Positions 28,913-38,976 are shown, numbered from the stretch's first letter. The stretch is DNA of 64,000 nucleotides from Ureibacillus chungkukjangi (GCF_003217295.1 NZ_QJTJ01000010.1:41400-105399), one strand, 5' to 3'. Translations and numbers: made by a program. Notes: generated by a model not told the origin, from the letters alone.

Positions 28913-29065
28913 TTTTTCACCTATTTATTCCAATTATTTTTTAAACAAATCGACCCTGATTGTCTATATTGTAAACTTTTTTATCATGTTAGGGTATTTA
29001 TAGAGTTTTTCATGAATCAAAAGTTTATGGACAAAATGAAATATATAGAAGAAAGGTGATTAGTT

Positions 29066-32000
29066 TTGAAAAATTGGCTGAATGTACGTACAGCATCGTT
29101 TTTAATATGGGTCATTATCTCCATCGTGATGATTGTCACAATGCCAAACTTAGATATGCTAGTGCGTGAAAAAGGTCAAACAGAAATTCCGTCCTATACA
29201 CAAAGTCAAATAGCATCTAAGCTGCTAACAGAAATGGCAGACGATAGTACAGATGCCTATGAGTTTATAGCAGTGTTTACTAGTGGAAGTGATGAAGCAT
29301 TAAGTGATACGCAGCTTGAAGAGGTCGACCAAGCTATCCAATCACTAAAAGACAAAAGTGGTGAATTAGGCATTACAGATATGCTTGCACCTTCTGATAG
29401 TGAGGAAGCAGAAAAGCAACTCGTTTCCGATGATGGCACAACAATCTTGACTCAAATTTCCGTTGACAAAAGTCAAGGAACGGTGGAAGAAGCTGCTCAA
29501 AGCTTACGAGACAAAACCAAATTACAATCTGTTGATTCTTATTATACAGGAACAGATATTGTAATGGATGATTTCGTTAAGTCTTCTCAAGAGGGCATTA
29601 AGAAAACAGAGGTTATTGCCATTGTTTTCATCTTGGTTGTTTTAGTTTTAGTTTTCCGTTCACCAGTAGTACCTTTAATTTCTTTAATTACAGTGGGCGT
29701 TTCGTACATCGTTTCTCTTGGGATTGTTACACAGCTTGTTGATAAGTTTGACTTCCCATTTTCGAACTTTACCCAGGTATTTCTAATCGTTATTTTATTT
29801 GGAATTGGGACAGATTATAATATCCTTCTTTACACACGCTTTAAAGAAGAGCTTGGTAAGGGTGGACATATACTAAAGGCGATTACGGAGACATATCGTA
29901 CTGCGGGTAAAACAGTTATCTATAGTGGAATTGCTGTTTTTATCGGGTTTATCGTTTTGTATCTAGCTGAATTCAAGCTTTACCAAGCAACATCAGCAGT
30001 TGCCATTGGGGTAGCGGTGTTATTACTTGTTCTACTTACATTAAATCCGTTCTTTATGGCGGTATTTGGCATTAAAATGTTCTGGCCGATTAAAACTATT
30101 AATGGCCATAGTGAAAATAAAATCTGGTTATTTTTATCAAAGCATTCCTTCTTTAGACCAATTGTCGCTTTGGTATTAGTAGCAGCGATTTCGGTACCAT
30201 TTATTATTAAATATTCTGGCGAGCTGAATTATAACGACTTAGTTGAAATCAGTGATGATTACGAATCAAAACAAGCAATCAATGTGATTGAAAATCATTT
30301 CCCATCTGGATTCTCATCACCAACAACTTTGGTCATTAAGTCTGAGGACTCTCTAGCAACTCAAAAAGGCTTACAGGACATCGATCAATTGGCAGAAGTC
30401 ATCTCAAATATAGATGGTGTCTCAAAGGTTTTATCGGTAACACGTCCAGCTGGTGAGAAAATAGAGGATTTATATATTCAAGATCAAACAAATACGTTAA
30501 ATGAAGGTCTTGGCTCTGCACAAGAAGGCTTAGGAACGATTAATGAAGGACTTTCTGAAGCTGAAGATAAGCTTGGAGCAGTCGATCAAAACAGCTTTGA
30601 CAGCGTCCAGCAGCTAATCGATGGTACGTCTTCGATGGAGCAGGGCGTTGGGCAACTAGGTGACGCTTTAAACCAAGTAGCACAAGGCTTTGAAAATGGT
30701 GCAAACGGTGCAACAGAGTTAGCGACTGGCTTAAATACCCTGAAGCAAAGCATCGAGGAGTTAAGTGACGGTGCAACACGATTACAGCAAGGCTATGGAG
30801 AGCTTGAAAATGGATTTAGTGCATTTAGTGAGCTTTTCACTACAGTGGAAAATGCGATAGCAAGTAGCGCTCAAGGTTATGTAGCAATTGAACAATCCAT
30901 GAATGCATTAGTTCAATCAAATCCAGAGTTAGCCTCTGATGTAAATGTTCAAACAGTAATTGGAACAGCCAAAGGTGCTCAAGCACAGCTTGCACAGTTA
31001 GAGGCAAAATTAATAGAGCTTACGCCACAATATAATGGTGCTGTTGCTTCTTTACATGAAGCAAATACGGCCTTTTCTCAAATTACAAATGGCTTACAGC
31101 AGGTTGAAGCAGGAGTAGGGCAATTACAAACTGGAGCAAATACTTTAGCGACAGGTCTTCAATCTGGTGAAGCAGGGGTCAATGAAATTAGCTCAAAAAC
31201 GGGTGAGCTGAAAACAGGCTTATCTACTGTGAATGACGGTCAAAAACAATTGCAAGATGGCTTAGCTACTCTACAAGATAAAATGCAGCAATTACAAGAC
31301 GGCTTAGCAAAGAGTACAGATGGCTTAACTGAAATTAGTGATGGCTTATTAGACGCACAGGATTATCTTGGTGAAGTATCTAGCTCAGATTCAAATAGCG
31401 TATTTTATATCCCGCAAGAGGTTCTAGACGGCGAGGAATTTGAAGAAAGCTTAAATATGTATATGTCGAATGATCGTACAATGACTAAAATGACGATTAT
31501 CTTAGATGTAAATCCATATTCAAAAGAAGCGATGGCAATCATCAAGGACATTGACGAGCAAATCAAAGCAACAGCTAAAAATGCGAGCCTCTCTGATGCA
31601 GAAATCGCATTAGGTGGAAAATCTACAGCCAATGTAGACTTACAGCAAATCTCAAGTGATGACTTTACACGCACAATTGTCATCATGATGATCGGTATTG
31701 CGCTTGTACTAGTGTTTATCACACGTTCGATTTGGCAGCCAATTATCATTATTGGCTCACTAATTTTAGCGTACTACACATCACTTGGACTTGCAGAATT
31801 ATTAAGTGAAGCAGTGCTAGGTCAAAGTATCCTGAGCTGGAATGTACCATTCTTCAGCTTCATCATGATTGTGACATTAGGAGTAGATTACAGTATCTTC
31901 TTAATGATGCGCTACCATGAGGTGAAGGATCAAGGCAGTGTAGGAATTATTGATGCATCAAAACATATCGGCGGCGTTGTCTTATCAGCTGCACTAATTT

Positions 32001-32176
32001 TAGGCGGTACGTTTGCAGCTCTAATTCCATCAGGCATCATCACATTAATGCAAGTAGCCATTCTTGTATTAATCGGCCTAGTATTACTAAGCTTCCTGAT
32101 GCTACCGGTATTCATGCCAGCAGTAATGGGGCTAACAGAGAAACTAAAAAATCTAGTATCTAGAAAAAAAGAATAG
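29066..32176 (+). CDS. MMPL/RND-family transporter (YdgH/YdfJ-like)
   Basis: The 1036-aa protein has the RND plan of 1+5+1+5 transmembrane helices. The proton-relay type motif GIGTDYNILLYTRFKEEL lies in TM4, and the partner GVDYSIFLMMRYHE in the second half. The second extracytoplasmic domain (about residues 475-790) is a long coiled region with many LxxGL or GxxxL repeats, as in Gram-positive MMPL and YhgE/Pip proteins. Relatives export lipids or amphipathic drugs. GAAAGGTGAT precedes a TTG start. The divergent TetR gene is the likely repressor. Confidence 0.9.
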   Translation: MKNWLNVRTASFLIWVIISIVMIVTMPNLDMLVREKGQTEIPSYTQSQIASKLLTEMADDSTDAYEFIAVFTSGSDEALSDTQLEEVDQAIQSLKDKSGELGITDMLAPSDSEEAEKQLVSDDGTTILTQISVDKSQGTVEEAAQSLRDKTKLQSVDSYYTGTDIVMDDFVKSSQEGIKKTEVIAIVFILVVLVLVFRSPVVPLISLITVGVSYIVSLGIVTQLVDKFDFPFSNFTQVFLIVILFGIGTDYNILLYTRFKEELGKGGHILKAITETYRTAGKTVIYSGIAVFIGFIVLYLAEFKLYQATSAVAIGVAVLLLVLLTLNPFFMAVFGIKMFWPIKTINGHSENKIWLFLSKHSFFRPIVALVLVAAISVPFIIKYSGELNYNDLVEISDDYESKQAINVIENHFPSGFSSPTTLVIKSEDSLATQKGLQDIDQLAEVISNIDGVSKVLSVTRPAGEKIEDLYIQDQTNTLNEGLGSAQEGLGTINEGLSEAEDKLGAVDQNSFDSVQQLIDGTSSMEQGVGQLGDALNQVAQGFENGANGATELATGLNTLKQSIEELSDGATRLQQGYGELENGFSAFSELFTTVENAIASSAQGYVAIEQSMNALVQSNPELASDVNVQTVIGTAKGAQAQLAQLEAKLIELTPQYNGAVASLHEANTAFSQITNGLQQVEAGVGQLQTGANTLATGLQSGEAGVNEISSKTGELKTGLSTVNDGQKQLQDGLATLQDKMQQLQDGLAKSTDGLTEISDGLLDAQDYLGEVSSSDSNSVFYIPQEVLDGEEFEESLNMYMSNDRTMTKMTIILDVNPYSKEAMAIIKDIDEQIKATAKNASLSDAEIALGGKSTANVDLQQISSDDFTRTIVIMMIGIALVLVFITRSIWQPIIIIGSLILAYYTSLGLAELLSEAVLGQSILSWNVPFFSFIMIVTLGVDYSIFLMMRYHEVKDQGSVGIIDASKHIGGVVLSAALILGGTFAALIPSGIITLMQVAILVLIGLVLLSFLMLPVFMPAVMGLTEKLKNLVSRKKE

Positions 32177-32197
32177 CGTTTAGGCTTGGGCAGGATG

Positions 32198-32240
32198 CGA
32201 CGAGGGCGAGGGAAATTTTAATTTTCCTCGTCTTTTTGTT
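32198..32240 (+). terminator. Terminator after the MMPL gene
   Basis: gacgagg and gagggaaaatt-like sequence pair with aattttcctcgtc, followed by tttttg. Confidence 0.65.
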
Positions 32241-32274
32241 TTGGGAAAAGAGGAGGGGTAACTGTGCTGATGAA

Positions 32275-32309
32275 ACGCGTCTCAAAAGGAAATCGAGTGT
32301 GAGACGCGT
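32275..32309. repeat. Isolated inverted repeat, possible relic of the 52-bp family
   Basis: acgcgtctca (32275-32284) and tgagacgcgt (32300-32309) are perfect 10-base arms. The preceding GATGAAACGCG equals the right arm of locus A units, so this may be a single rearranged unit. Apart from this and two terminators, the 393-bp gap (32177-32569) holds nothing I recognise. Confidence 0.4.
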
Positions 32310-32336
32310 CAGACTAGCCAGATGCCCCCCTCACAC

Positions 32337-32372
32337 AAAAAAGATGCCTATTAGCTTCGAACTAATAGGCAT
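32337..32372 (-). terminator. Terminator for minus-strand transcript
   Basis: atgcctattag and ctaataggcat form a perfect 11-bp stem with a T run on the minus strand. It lies 200 bp after the Cys-rich gene, so that transcript would have a long 3' tail. Confidence 0.65.
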
Positions 32373-32569
32373 TAAATAGGTTGTATAAAATGGGTTAGTG
32401 GAAGAAAATTTTGCCCTTAATAAAAAGGTAGCCAAATTTACAATAAATCTTAAAATTCATACGTTCAAGTAAAAGTGTTTAAATTATTAGCTTCCAATCA
32501 CATTCGTGAATAATGACAGAAAGGAGGAGGTTTTCATCATTATTGGTTGTGATTGATGCTAGATTCGGT

Positions 32570-33277
32570 TTAGGGCTTTATACTTTTGGAATCTTCTTTG
32601 AACTCAGATTCCGGTTTAGAAAATAAGGCATCTAAATGGAGAAATCCTTCTTTGTGCAAAAGAGAAAGTACATCTGGAAGCCAAATCTTCTCAGGAATAT
32701 CAACATGCTGTTGTTGCTTTTCAAGAGGCGGCTGTTGGAATTCGGATTCCACTGCCTCGGTTTGAGTAAACGTGCAATCTTCACAATGCTCGCATTTGCT
32801 AGAATCTGATGGATGATTGGTTATTTTATAGGCTTTTAGAATATCCGATATTACTAAACAATTATTATGGTGTTCCTCTGAACCCTTTTCAGAATTCTCT
32901 GCATTATAGCATTTGCTTACATGATCACATTGGCAGTTTCCTCTATATACTTCATGCTGCATTTGCATTGTTTCTAAGAAATGTTGGATGCACACTTCCA
33001 ATTCCTCATGGAGAATCCGCTTGAGAGGGGAAAGAAAATGAATTAGCAGTCGCTGTTCAGTTAAATCTACCAGATGAGTTTGTTTTCCAACGTGGTAATC
33101 ATTTCTTATTGGGCGCTCCACTCCGTCTTGGTCATGTTGCCATTTCATAAAAACAGAGATTAATAATAGATTAATAAGGTGGTTTGTATCCATTCTTTGA
33201 AGTTCTAGGTCATCCCTTTGCCTTTTTGGAGGAGTGTGAACAGGGCAAGTGAATGGGTAAGAACAATTACAAACCAT
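32570..33277 (-). CDS. Cys/His-rich protein of unknown function, possibly spore-related
   Basis: The 235-aa product is hydrophilic and Gln/Glu/His-rich, with Cys clusters CNCSYPFTCPVH at the N-terminus, CQCDHVSKC in the middle and CEHCEDC later. These look like metal- or disulfide-forming sites. Bacillales spore coat proteins often look like this, but I see no sigma-E or sigma-K promoter. AAAGGAGGTG supports the ATG at 33277; the ATG at 33301 precedes that site. No recognised domain is present. Confidence 0.6.
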   Translation of the reverse strand: MVCNCSYPFTCPVHTPPKRQRDDLELQRMDTNHLINLLLISVFMKWQHDQDGVERPIRNDYHVGKQTHLVDLTEQRLLIHFLSPLKRILHEELEVCIQHFLETMQMQHEVYRGNCQCDHVSKCYNAENSEKGSEEHHNNCLVISDILKAYKITNHPSDSSKCEHCEDCTFTQTEAVESEFQQPPLEKQQQHVDIPEKIWLPDVLSLLHKEGFLHLDALFSKPESEFKEDSKSIKP

Positions 33278-33465
33278 TTCTTCACCTCCTTTCTGTACCA
33301 TAATATTCGCTTAATAGATTTAGTTCATGGACATATAGCCATGAAAGTTAAAAACTTACGAAAGGCTAATATGAAAACAGGAGGAATGAATCTACTTTCA
33401 TATAGAAGTTGGGAGAGTGACTAGAGAAATGCTGGAGGATTAATTGAGGTTAGGAATGGAGAGAA

Positions 33466-33497
33466 GTAAAAAAGCTTCTCTTATCTAAAGAGAAGCT
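33466..33497 (-). terminator. Terminator of the YbfB-like transporter gene
   Basis: On the minus strand agcttctctt pairs with aagagaagct, followed by a T run. Confidence 0.75.
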
Positions 33498-33511
33498 ACT
33501 AAATAATAGAT

Positions 33512-34714
33512 TTAACGTGCATGATGGGAAGCCTCTATAGCTTTAGAAAGCTCTTTTCTATCGCTATACCATTTTCCTACTAGTAGAACTGCTAGAGCGA
33601 CGGTTACAATCGAGCCTGCGAAGGAAAGCGGCGCCTTAAAGCTATTAAAGTAGGATTCAACCGAGCTTGCTAATATAGGCCCAATAATTTGACCGAGTGC
33701 ATAAGCTGTTGTTAGAGCTGAAACGACAACACCGCTTTGCTTTGGAAATAGTTCGCGTGCATATGCAGTTGAAAGAGATACAATCCCTACAAAAGTAAAG
33801 CCGAACAAAAAGGCTGATAGAAGTACACTCCAAGCTGTTTGAGTGAATACAGGTAATAGAATCCCAATCACTTGTAATATGTAAGCAATTGATAAAACTT
33901 TGACAGTAGAGTATTTAGAGATTAACATCATCCAAATAGGAGCAGCTGGTGCAGCAGCAATTCCTGCGATTACCCAACTAAAGCTCGCAAAGGATCTTAA
34001 ACTCTCAATATTGTATATAATATCTACTAAAAATGTCCCTGTAATAATATAGCCAAGACCCTCTAAGCCATAAGCGATAATTAGCCAGGGCATAAACCCC
34101 TGAAGGATTTTTGTATCATTTGTTTTTTCAACTTTCACTCCATCTTTAATAGATATATTTTTCCAAAGAACGAGAGTGGAGATTGCAAATAATGCACTTA
34201 GAACTCCTAGCCCTAACCAAGTGCCTTCCCAATCATAAATACCTTCTATAAAAGGGACGAGTAAGCCAGAAATCGCAATTCCTATTCCAATTCCAGAAAA
34301 TAAAAAGCCTGAAAAACGTGTCTGAAAATGTGAGGCTAAGTAATCCATAATAATGCTAGATGTAAGTACAAAAATAAAGCCACTAGTAGCGCCTGCAACA
34401 AAGCGTAAGAGCACCCACAGTAAAAAGGAATGTGTTAGCCCCATTATCAAAATCGATAATACATTCAGAAGAACGGTTAGAAGCAAAAAATTCTTTTTAT
34501 TGCGATAGATAAATCCAGCACCTAGAGCTCCAACAAAGTAACCGATATAATTACTTGAAGCTAAATAGCCACTTTTCTCAAATGAAAGTCCTTCATCAAT
34601 TCGCATAAATGGTAAAATCGGTGTAAATGCAAAACGACTGATTCCCATTGCAACAACTAAAAGCAGCACGCCCCCAATTAGCACCCCTATGTGTTGTCTC
34701 TGCAAATAGTACAT
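33512..34714 (-). CDS. MFS transporter, YbfB/YjiJ type
   Basis: The 400-aa protein has 12 hydrophobic helices and the family N-terminus VVAMGISRFAFTPILPFM, followed by SGYLASSNYIGYFVGAL. Members are uncharacterised major-facilitator exporters or uptake systems. It is monocistronic, with its own terminator. No linked regulator is evident. Confidence 0.8.
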   Translation of the reverse strand: MYYLQRQHIGVLIGGVLLLVVAMGISRFAFTPILPFMRIDEGLSFEKSGYLASSNYIGYFVGALGAGFIYRNKKNFLLLTVLLNVLSILIMGLTHSFLLWVLLRFVAGATSGFIFVLTSSIIMDYLASHFQTRFSGFLFSGIGIGIAISGLLVPFIEGIYDWEGTWLGLGVLSALFAISTLVLWKNISIKDGVKVEKTNDTKILQGFMPWLIIAYGLEGLGYIITGTFLVDIIYNIESLRSFASFSWVIAGIAAAPAAPIWMMLISKYSTVKVLSIAYILQVIGILLPVFTQTAWSVLLSAFLFGFTFVGIVSLSTAYARELFPKQSGVVVSALTTAYALGQIIGPILASSVESYFNSFKAPLSFAGSIVTVALAVLLVGKWYSDRKELSKAIEASHHAR

Positions 34715-34900
34715 CCCCTTAAAATCAATTTATGAAAAATTTCAAAAACTTTCCTATAATTGTAACATTCTATATTCGGGAATCAACACTTTTAGAAAAT
34801 GGATCATTGGGATAATTTAATTTAAAAAATAAAAGAAGGAACCCCTTTTGAATATATATAATTATGTATAAATAACTTCATCTAGAAAGAAGGACTAGAG

Positions 34901-35704
34901 TTGGAGATAAGAGAGATAAGATCAATTGAAGAGCTCGAAAAAATGCAGCAACTTGAAGTGGAGGTTTGGGGACATCCACCAATTCCAATTCATCAAACCT
35001 TAACAGCTATTAAAAATGGTGGAATTGTTGTTGGGGCATTTGAGGGAGAAAAGCTAGTAGGTGTAAGTTATAGTTTTCCGGGATATAAAAAAGGAAAGGT
35101 TCATCTAACCTCACATATCCTAGGAATTTCAAAAAACGTACGTGAAAAGGGAATTGGAGAAGCACTAAAGTGGGAACAGAGAAAAATTGCTATTGAGCGC
35201 GGCTATGACATGATGTTGTGGACATATGATCCACTAGAAACACGAAACGGCTATTTAAACCTAACAAAATTACACACTATCTGCGATACATATATAGAAA
35301 ACTGCTATGGTGAAATGCAGGATGGGTTAAATAAGGGACTTCCATCAGATCGATTTGAGGTGAATTGGCATTTAACATCAAAGTATGTGGAAAAAAAGCA
35401 TGCAATCGACTTAACAAAAGCGAGTATAGTTGCTCCATATAAAATGAATGACTTAAACTTCCCTGTACTTGCAGAGGTGAATTCTCAACTTCTTCTTGAA
35501 GAAGATGTATATTTATTACCAGTACCACAAAGTTTTCAGCAATTAAAAGCAACAGATCCAAAGCTTGCTTTAGATTGGCGTTTGAAGACGCGCAGTCTGA
35601 TTCAAATGTTATTTTCAAATGGCTATGCAGCTGTTCGCTTGGAAAAAGGAAAAGATGTTCATTACTATCAATTTATAAAAAGAGAGCTTATCGAACTCAC
35701 ATAG
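34901..35704 (+). CDS. GNAT-family acyltransferase, likely amino-acid N-succinyltransferase
   Basis: The 267-aa protein has a GNAT fold at its N-terminus: VVGAFEGEKLVGVSYSF and the acetyl-CoA loop ISKNVREKGIGEALKWEQR. In Geobacillus the same neighbour pair, a GNAT succinyltransferase plus an N-succinylamino-acid racemase, converts D-amino acids to L-amino acids through N-succinyl intermediates. The racemase-like gene follows here with an 18-base gap, so the same role is likely but inferred. AAGGA precedes a TTG start at 34901 by about eight bases. Confidence 0.75.
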   Translation: MEIREIRSIEELEKMQQLEVEVWGHPPIPIHQTLTAIKNGGIVVGAFEGEKLVGVSYSFPGYKKGKVHLTSHILGISKNVREKGIGEALKWEQRKIAIERGYDMMLWTYDPLETRNGYLNLTKLHTICDTYIENCYGEMQDGLNKGLPSDRFEVNWHLTSKYVEKKHAIDLTKASIVAPYKMNDLNFPVLAEVNSQLLLEEDVYLLPVPQSFQQLKATDPKLALDWRLKTRSLIQMLFSNGYAAVRLEKGKDVHYYQFIKRELIELT

Positions 35705-35721
35705 AAGAAAAGAGGAAAACT

Positions 35722-36828
35722 ATGAAGATAAAAGAAATAACAATCCGTCATTTGAAAATGGAGCTCAAAACCCCCTTCTCTACAAGCTTTGGTACCTTTC
35801 TCGATAAAGAATTTTTATTATTAGAGGTCACTGATGAGCAGGGAACAATCGGCTTTGGAGAATCGGTTGCTTTTGATGCCCCTTGGTATAACGAGGAAAC
35901 GTTAAAAACCAATTGGCATATCTTAGAGGACTTTTTAATTCCATTAATTTTAAATAATAAAATCGAGCATCCTGATGAGCTTGAGCAGCTATTCAAGGGA
36001 ATTCGAAAAAATTATATGGCGAAGTCTGCAATTGAAGGGGCTATTTGGGATATTTATATACAGCAAACGAATCAATCCTTAGCACAGGCACTAGGTGGTA
36101 AAAAGGAAAAAATCGAAGTGGGGATTAGTTTAGGGATTCAAGAGACGATAGAGAAACAAATAGAAGTTGTAGATAAGGCAGTTAAGGATGGCTATAAACG
36201 CATTAAGCTAAAAATTAAGCCGGGCTGGGATATTGAAGTAATGCGTGCTCTTCGTGAAAGATTCCCGGATATGCCGATGATGGCAGATGCCAATTCAGCT
36301 TACACTTTAGAGGACGTGGACGTCTTTAAACAGCTGGACGAATTTAACCTAATGATGATTGAACAGCCCCTTGCATCGGATGATATTATTGACCATGCTG
36401 TGCTACAGAAGCAAATCAAAACACCGATTTGTTTGGATGAAAGTATTCATTCATTTGAAGATGCTCGAAAAGCCGTTGAACTTGGAAGCTGTGGTGTTAT
36501 CAATATTAAAATTGGTCGTGTTGGTGGGATTTCAGAGGCGAAAAAAATCCATGATTACTGTGAAGAAAAAGGGATTCCAGTTTGGTGCGGCGGTATGCTC
36601 GAGTCAGGGATTGGTCGTGCCCACAATATAGCGTTAACATCACTTTCAAACTTTGTTATGCCAGGTGACACAGCAGGTTCAAGCCATTACTTTGAACAGG
36701 ATATTATCACACCAGAAGTTGTTGTAGAGGATGGTTATATTACCGTCCCACAGGAGGTAGGAATTGGTTTTAAACCGAATTTAGAAGCTATTACAAAATA
36801 TACTGTAGCTAGTAAAACCTATAAGTAA
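35722..36828 (+). CDS. N-succinylamino-acid racemase / o-succinylbenzoate synthase-like enolase
   Basis: The 368-aa enolase-superfamily enzyme has the KxK base pair in RIKLKIKPGWD, metal ligands in MADANSAY, MIEQPL and CLDESI, and the second catalytic Lys in INIKIGRVGG. This is the muconate-lactonising subgroup that includes MenC and NSAR. No men genes are nearby, and the partner is a GNAT gene, so NSAR activity on N-succinyl amino acids is more likely. The ATG at 35722 has AGAGGA just upstream. A terminator follows at 36834. Confidence 0.88.
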   Translation: MKIKEITIRHLKMELKTPFSTSFGTFLDKEFLLLEVTDEQGTIGFGESVAFDAPWYNEETLKTNWHILEDFLIPLILNNKIEHPDELEQLFKGIRKNYMAKSAIEGAIWDIYIQQTNQSLAQALGGKKEKIEVGISLGIQETIEKQIEVVDKAVKDGYKRIKLKIKPGWDIEVMRALRERFPDMPMMADANSAYTLEDVDVFKQLDEFNLMMIEQPLASDDIIDHAVLQKQIKTPICLDESIHSFEDARKAVELGSCGVINIKIGRVGGISEAKKIHDYCEEKGIPVWCGGMLESGIGRAHNIALTSLSNFVMPGDTAGSSHYFEQDIITPEVVVEDGYITVPQEVGIGFKPNLEAITKYTVASKTYK

Positions 36829-36833
36829 AAAAC

Positions 36834-36884
36834 AAAAATCGCAGGGATGGGTATGGCAAATTACTCTTCCATGCGATTTTTTCG
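36834..36884 (+). terminator. Terminator of the GNAT-racemase operon
   Basis: aaaaatcgca pairs with tgcgatttttt around an imperfect inner stem. Confidence 0.65.
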
Positions 36885-36996
36885 TCGAAATTTGAAAATC
36901 ATTTAATTGCTCCCTTAGACGTATGTATAAAGAGAGAGAAATCATATCAAAAAAGCTTAGATATATGATTGTCCAATTTTAGAAAAGAGGGAATTG

Positions 36997-38037
36997 GTGA
37001 AAAAGAGTTTTCAAATTGGTGGCGCATTTGTTGGATTAGTTGTTGGTGGTGGCTTTGCATCTGGACAGGAAATCATGCAATTTTTCACTGGCTTTGGAAT
37101 TTATGGGATTGTTGGTGCTATCGTTGCTATGATAGGCTTTGCATTTTTAGGAATGAATATAGCGCAATTAGGCTATGAACTACATACTACATCACATAAA
37201 GCAGTTGTTTATCACATAGCAGGTCGATCATTTGGATCAATTCTAGATATATTAATTACCTTCTTTTTATTTGCCGTAACAGTAGCAATGTTTGCAGGAG
37301 CAGGAGCTACTTTGTATCAAATACTTGGTATTGATCCGATTATCGGTAGTCTGTTTATGGTAATCATTACGGTTTTAACATTAATGCTAAATGTAAAAAA
37401 TATCATTAATGTAATCGCTGTAGCTACACCTTATTTGTTGGGAATAATGCTGATTATAGCGATCTACTCGATTTTTACTATGGACTTAACTTTAGCAGAG
37501 CAAAATATATTAGCACAGCATCAACGAGTAGCTGCTCCCAATTGGCTAATGGGCGCACTACTTTACGTATCCTATAATCTTGCTACAAGTGTTGCTATGA
37601 TGACAGTTGTTGGCAGTACGGCAACTAGTCGCAGAGTAGCCGGATTTGGGGGAATAATTGGCGGGGTAATGCTGGGGATTTTAATCATTCTTATTAATGT
37701 GGCCATGTTAGCTAAAATGGATGTGGTAGCTGGGAAGGACATGCCGATTCTAGAAATTGCAGCTAATATGCACCCAGCGCTCGGATTATTAATGGCGGTT
37801 GCATTATTAGGTATGATTTATAACACAGCAGTTGGTCTTTTTTATTCGTTTGTAGTTCGTTTTGTCCCGCGAAAGGATCCAAACTACAAACCGATTGTCA
37901 TTATGGTAGGTGCAATTGGCTTTATGTGTAGCTTTGTAGGCTTTACTACACTAGTCGGCCAGGTATATTCACTAATGGGCTATCTTGGCTTTGCAATTAT
38001 AATTGCCATTATTTTTTCATGGATTAACAAACGATAA
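36997..38037 (+). CDS. YkvI-family membrane protein (putative transporter)
   Basis: The 346-aa protein has ten hydrophobic helices. The N-terminus FQIGGAFVGLVVGGGFASGQEIMQFF is the YkvI family signature and resembles the unwound first helix of LeuT-fold transporters. The substrate is unknown. AGAGGG (36986-36991) suits the GTG at 36997 better than the TTG three bases earlier. It is monocistronic, with a terminator at 38044. Confidence 0.8.
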   Translation: MKKSFQIGGAFVGLVVGGGFASGQEIMQFFTGFGIYGIVGAIVAMIGFAFLGMNIAQLGYELHTTSHKAVVYHIAGRSFGSILDILITFFLFAVTVAMFAGAGATLYQILGIDPIIGSLFMVIITVLTLMLNVKNIINVIAVATPYLLGIMLIIAIYSIFTMDLTLAEQNILAQHQRVAAPNWLMGALLYVSYNLATSVAMMTVVGSTATSRRVAGFGGIIGGVMLGILIILINVAMLAKMDVVAGKDMPILEIAANMHPALGLLMAVALLGMIYNTAVGLFYSFVVRFVPRKDPNYKPIVIMVGAIGFMCSFVGFTTLVGQVYSLMGYLGFAIIIAIIFSWINKR

Positions 38038-38043
38038 CCTATA

Positions 38044-38092
38044 CCCGCACAAATACTGTTTTTCAGTAGGTATTTGTGTGGTTTTTATTTTT
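38044..38092 (+). terminator. Terminator after the YkvI-like gene
   Basis: cccgcacaaatac and gtatttgtgtgg form a 12-bp stem followed by Ts. Confidence 0.75.
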
Positions 38093-38165
38093 ATCGATAA
38101 AGCTACACTTTTCCTTGCCTTAGCTCATTTAATAAATAGAAGAATCTATAGCAAGGAGAATGATG

Positions 38166-38906
38166 ATGAATAATCAATTTTATTGGAGAAGGGTTCCTAG
38201 AGTGTCAGCTACTGGTCAGACAGTCGTTGCTAGCGCAATGGGGGATGTAACAGGAGATGGGCATCCTGATTGGATTTACTTAACTGGTACAAAGCAATCG
38301 GATAGTCCGTATATCACGAATATCCAGATGGTGCTTAAAGATGGTCGAACTAATCAATTCCAAGCCTTTCCACTATCAGAAAATGCAGGTTATGAGCCAA
38401 CGATTTGGTTAGGCGATTTGACTGGGAATGGAGTGAAGGATATCCTTGTTGCCATGGATTCGGGTGGTAGTGGAGGCGTTATTTTTGCCTACGTCTATTC
38501 CTTTATCCAAGGAAGATTGATGAAAATTTTTGACTCTGTTCAATTTAATGACCGGCACACATTTAAGGTGCAATATGAAAATAACTATAAAGTCGGCGTA
38601 TATAGTGGAGATCCAAAGAAAAAATATACTTTAGATCTGCAATATAAGGGCTCAGATTATTTAAATGAAATTTACAATGCAGATGGCACGCTAAAAGAGC
38701 CAATAGAAGGCTGGGTAGATCCAATCAGTGCGATTTATCCTGTTGATTTAGCGCGAAATGGCAAATATGATTTGCTTACTATGCAACAAATTGCTGGACG
38801 CTACCATGCAGATGGATTAGGCTTTGTTGAAAACTTGCTACATTGGGATGGAAGAGAGTTTATTATTGTGCGCCAAACTGTAGGGATTTATGGGGAAGAT
38901 TTATAA
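38166..38906 (+). CDS. FG-GAP/VCBS-like repeat protein
   Basis: The 246-aa product has three calcium-loop-like repeats: DVTGDGHPDWIYL (about residue 26), DLTGNGVKDILVA (about 87) and DLARNGKYDLLTM (about 195), which form blades in integrin-like propellers. It has no signal peptide, unlike most secreted FG-GAP proteins. It may be a spore-associated or cytoplasmic binding protein. AAGGAG is seven bases before the third of three consecutive ATGs (38166), which I take as the start. Confidence 0.65.
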   Translation: MNNQFYWRRVPRVSATGQTVVASAMGDVTGDGHPDWIYLTGTKQSDSPYITNIQMVLKDGRTNQFQAFPLSENAGYEPTIWLGDLTGNGVKDILVAMDSGGSGGVIFAYVYSFIQGRLMKIFDSVQFNDRHTFKVQYENNYKVGVYSGDPKKKYTLDLQYKGSDYLNEIYNADGTLKEPIEGWVDPISAIYPVDLARNGKYDLLTMQQIAGRYHADGLGFVENLLHWDGREFIIVRQTVGIYGEDL

Positions 38907-38921
38907 AAAAAATAAGTATAT

Positions 38922-38976
38922 CCTCCTTAAAACAACACATTCTAAGACCATCACTTTAAGGAGGGAAAATGTGTTG
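38922..38976 (+). promoter_or_regulatory. RNA structure occluding the start of the Thr/Gly-rich lipoprotein
   Basis: CCTCCTTAAA (38922-38931) is perfectly complementary to TTTAAGGAGG (38955-38964), the ribosome site. CAACACATT (38933-38941) is perfectly complementary to AATGTGTTG (38968-38976), which holds the GTG start. The order a-b-a'-b' means the two helices are alternatives or a pseudoknot; either blocks initiation. There is no T run, so it is not a terminator. Confidence 0.6.

Noticed and set aside
30540..30779. Minus-strand frame inside the MMPL transporter gene
   Set aside because: Shadow frame in a repetitive coiled region of a strong coding sequence.
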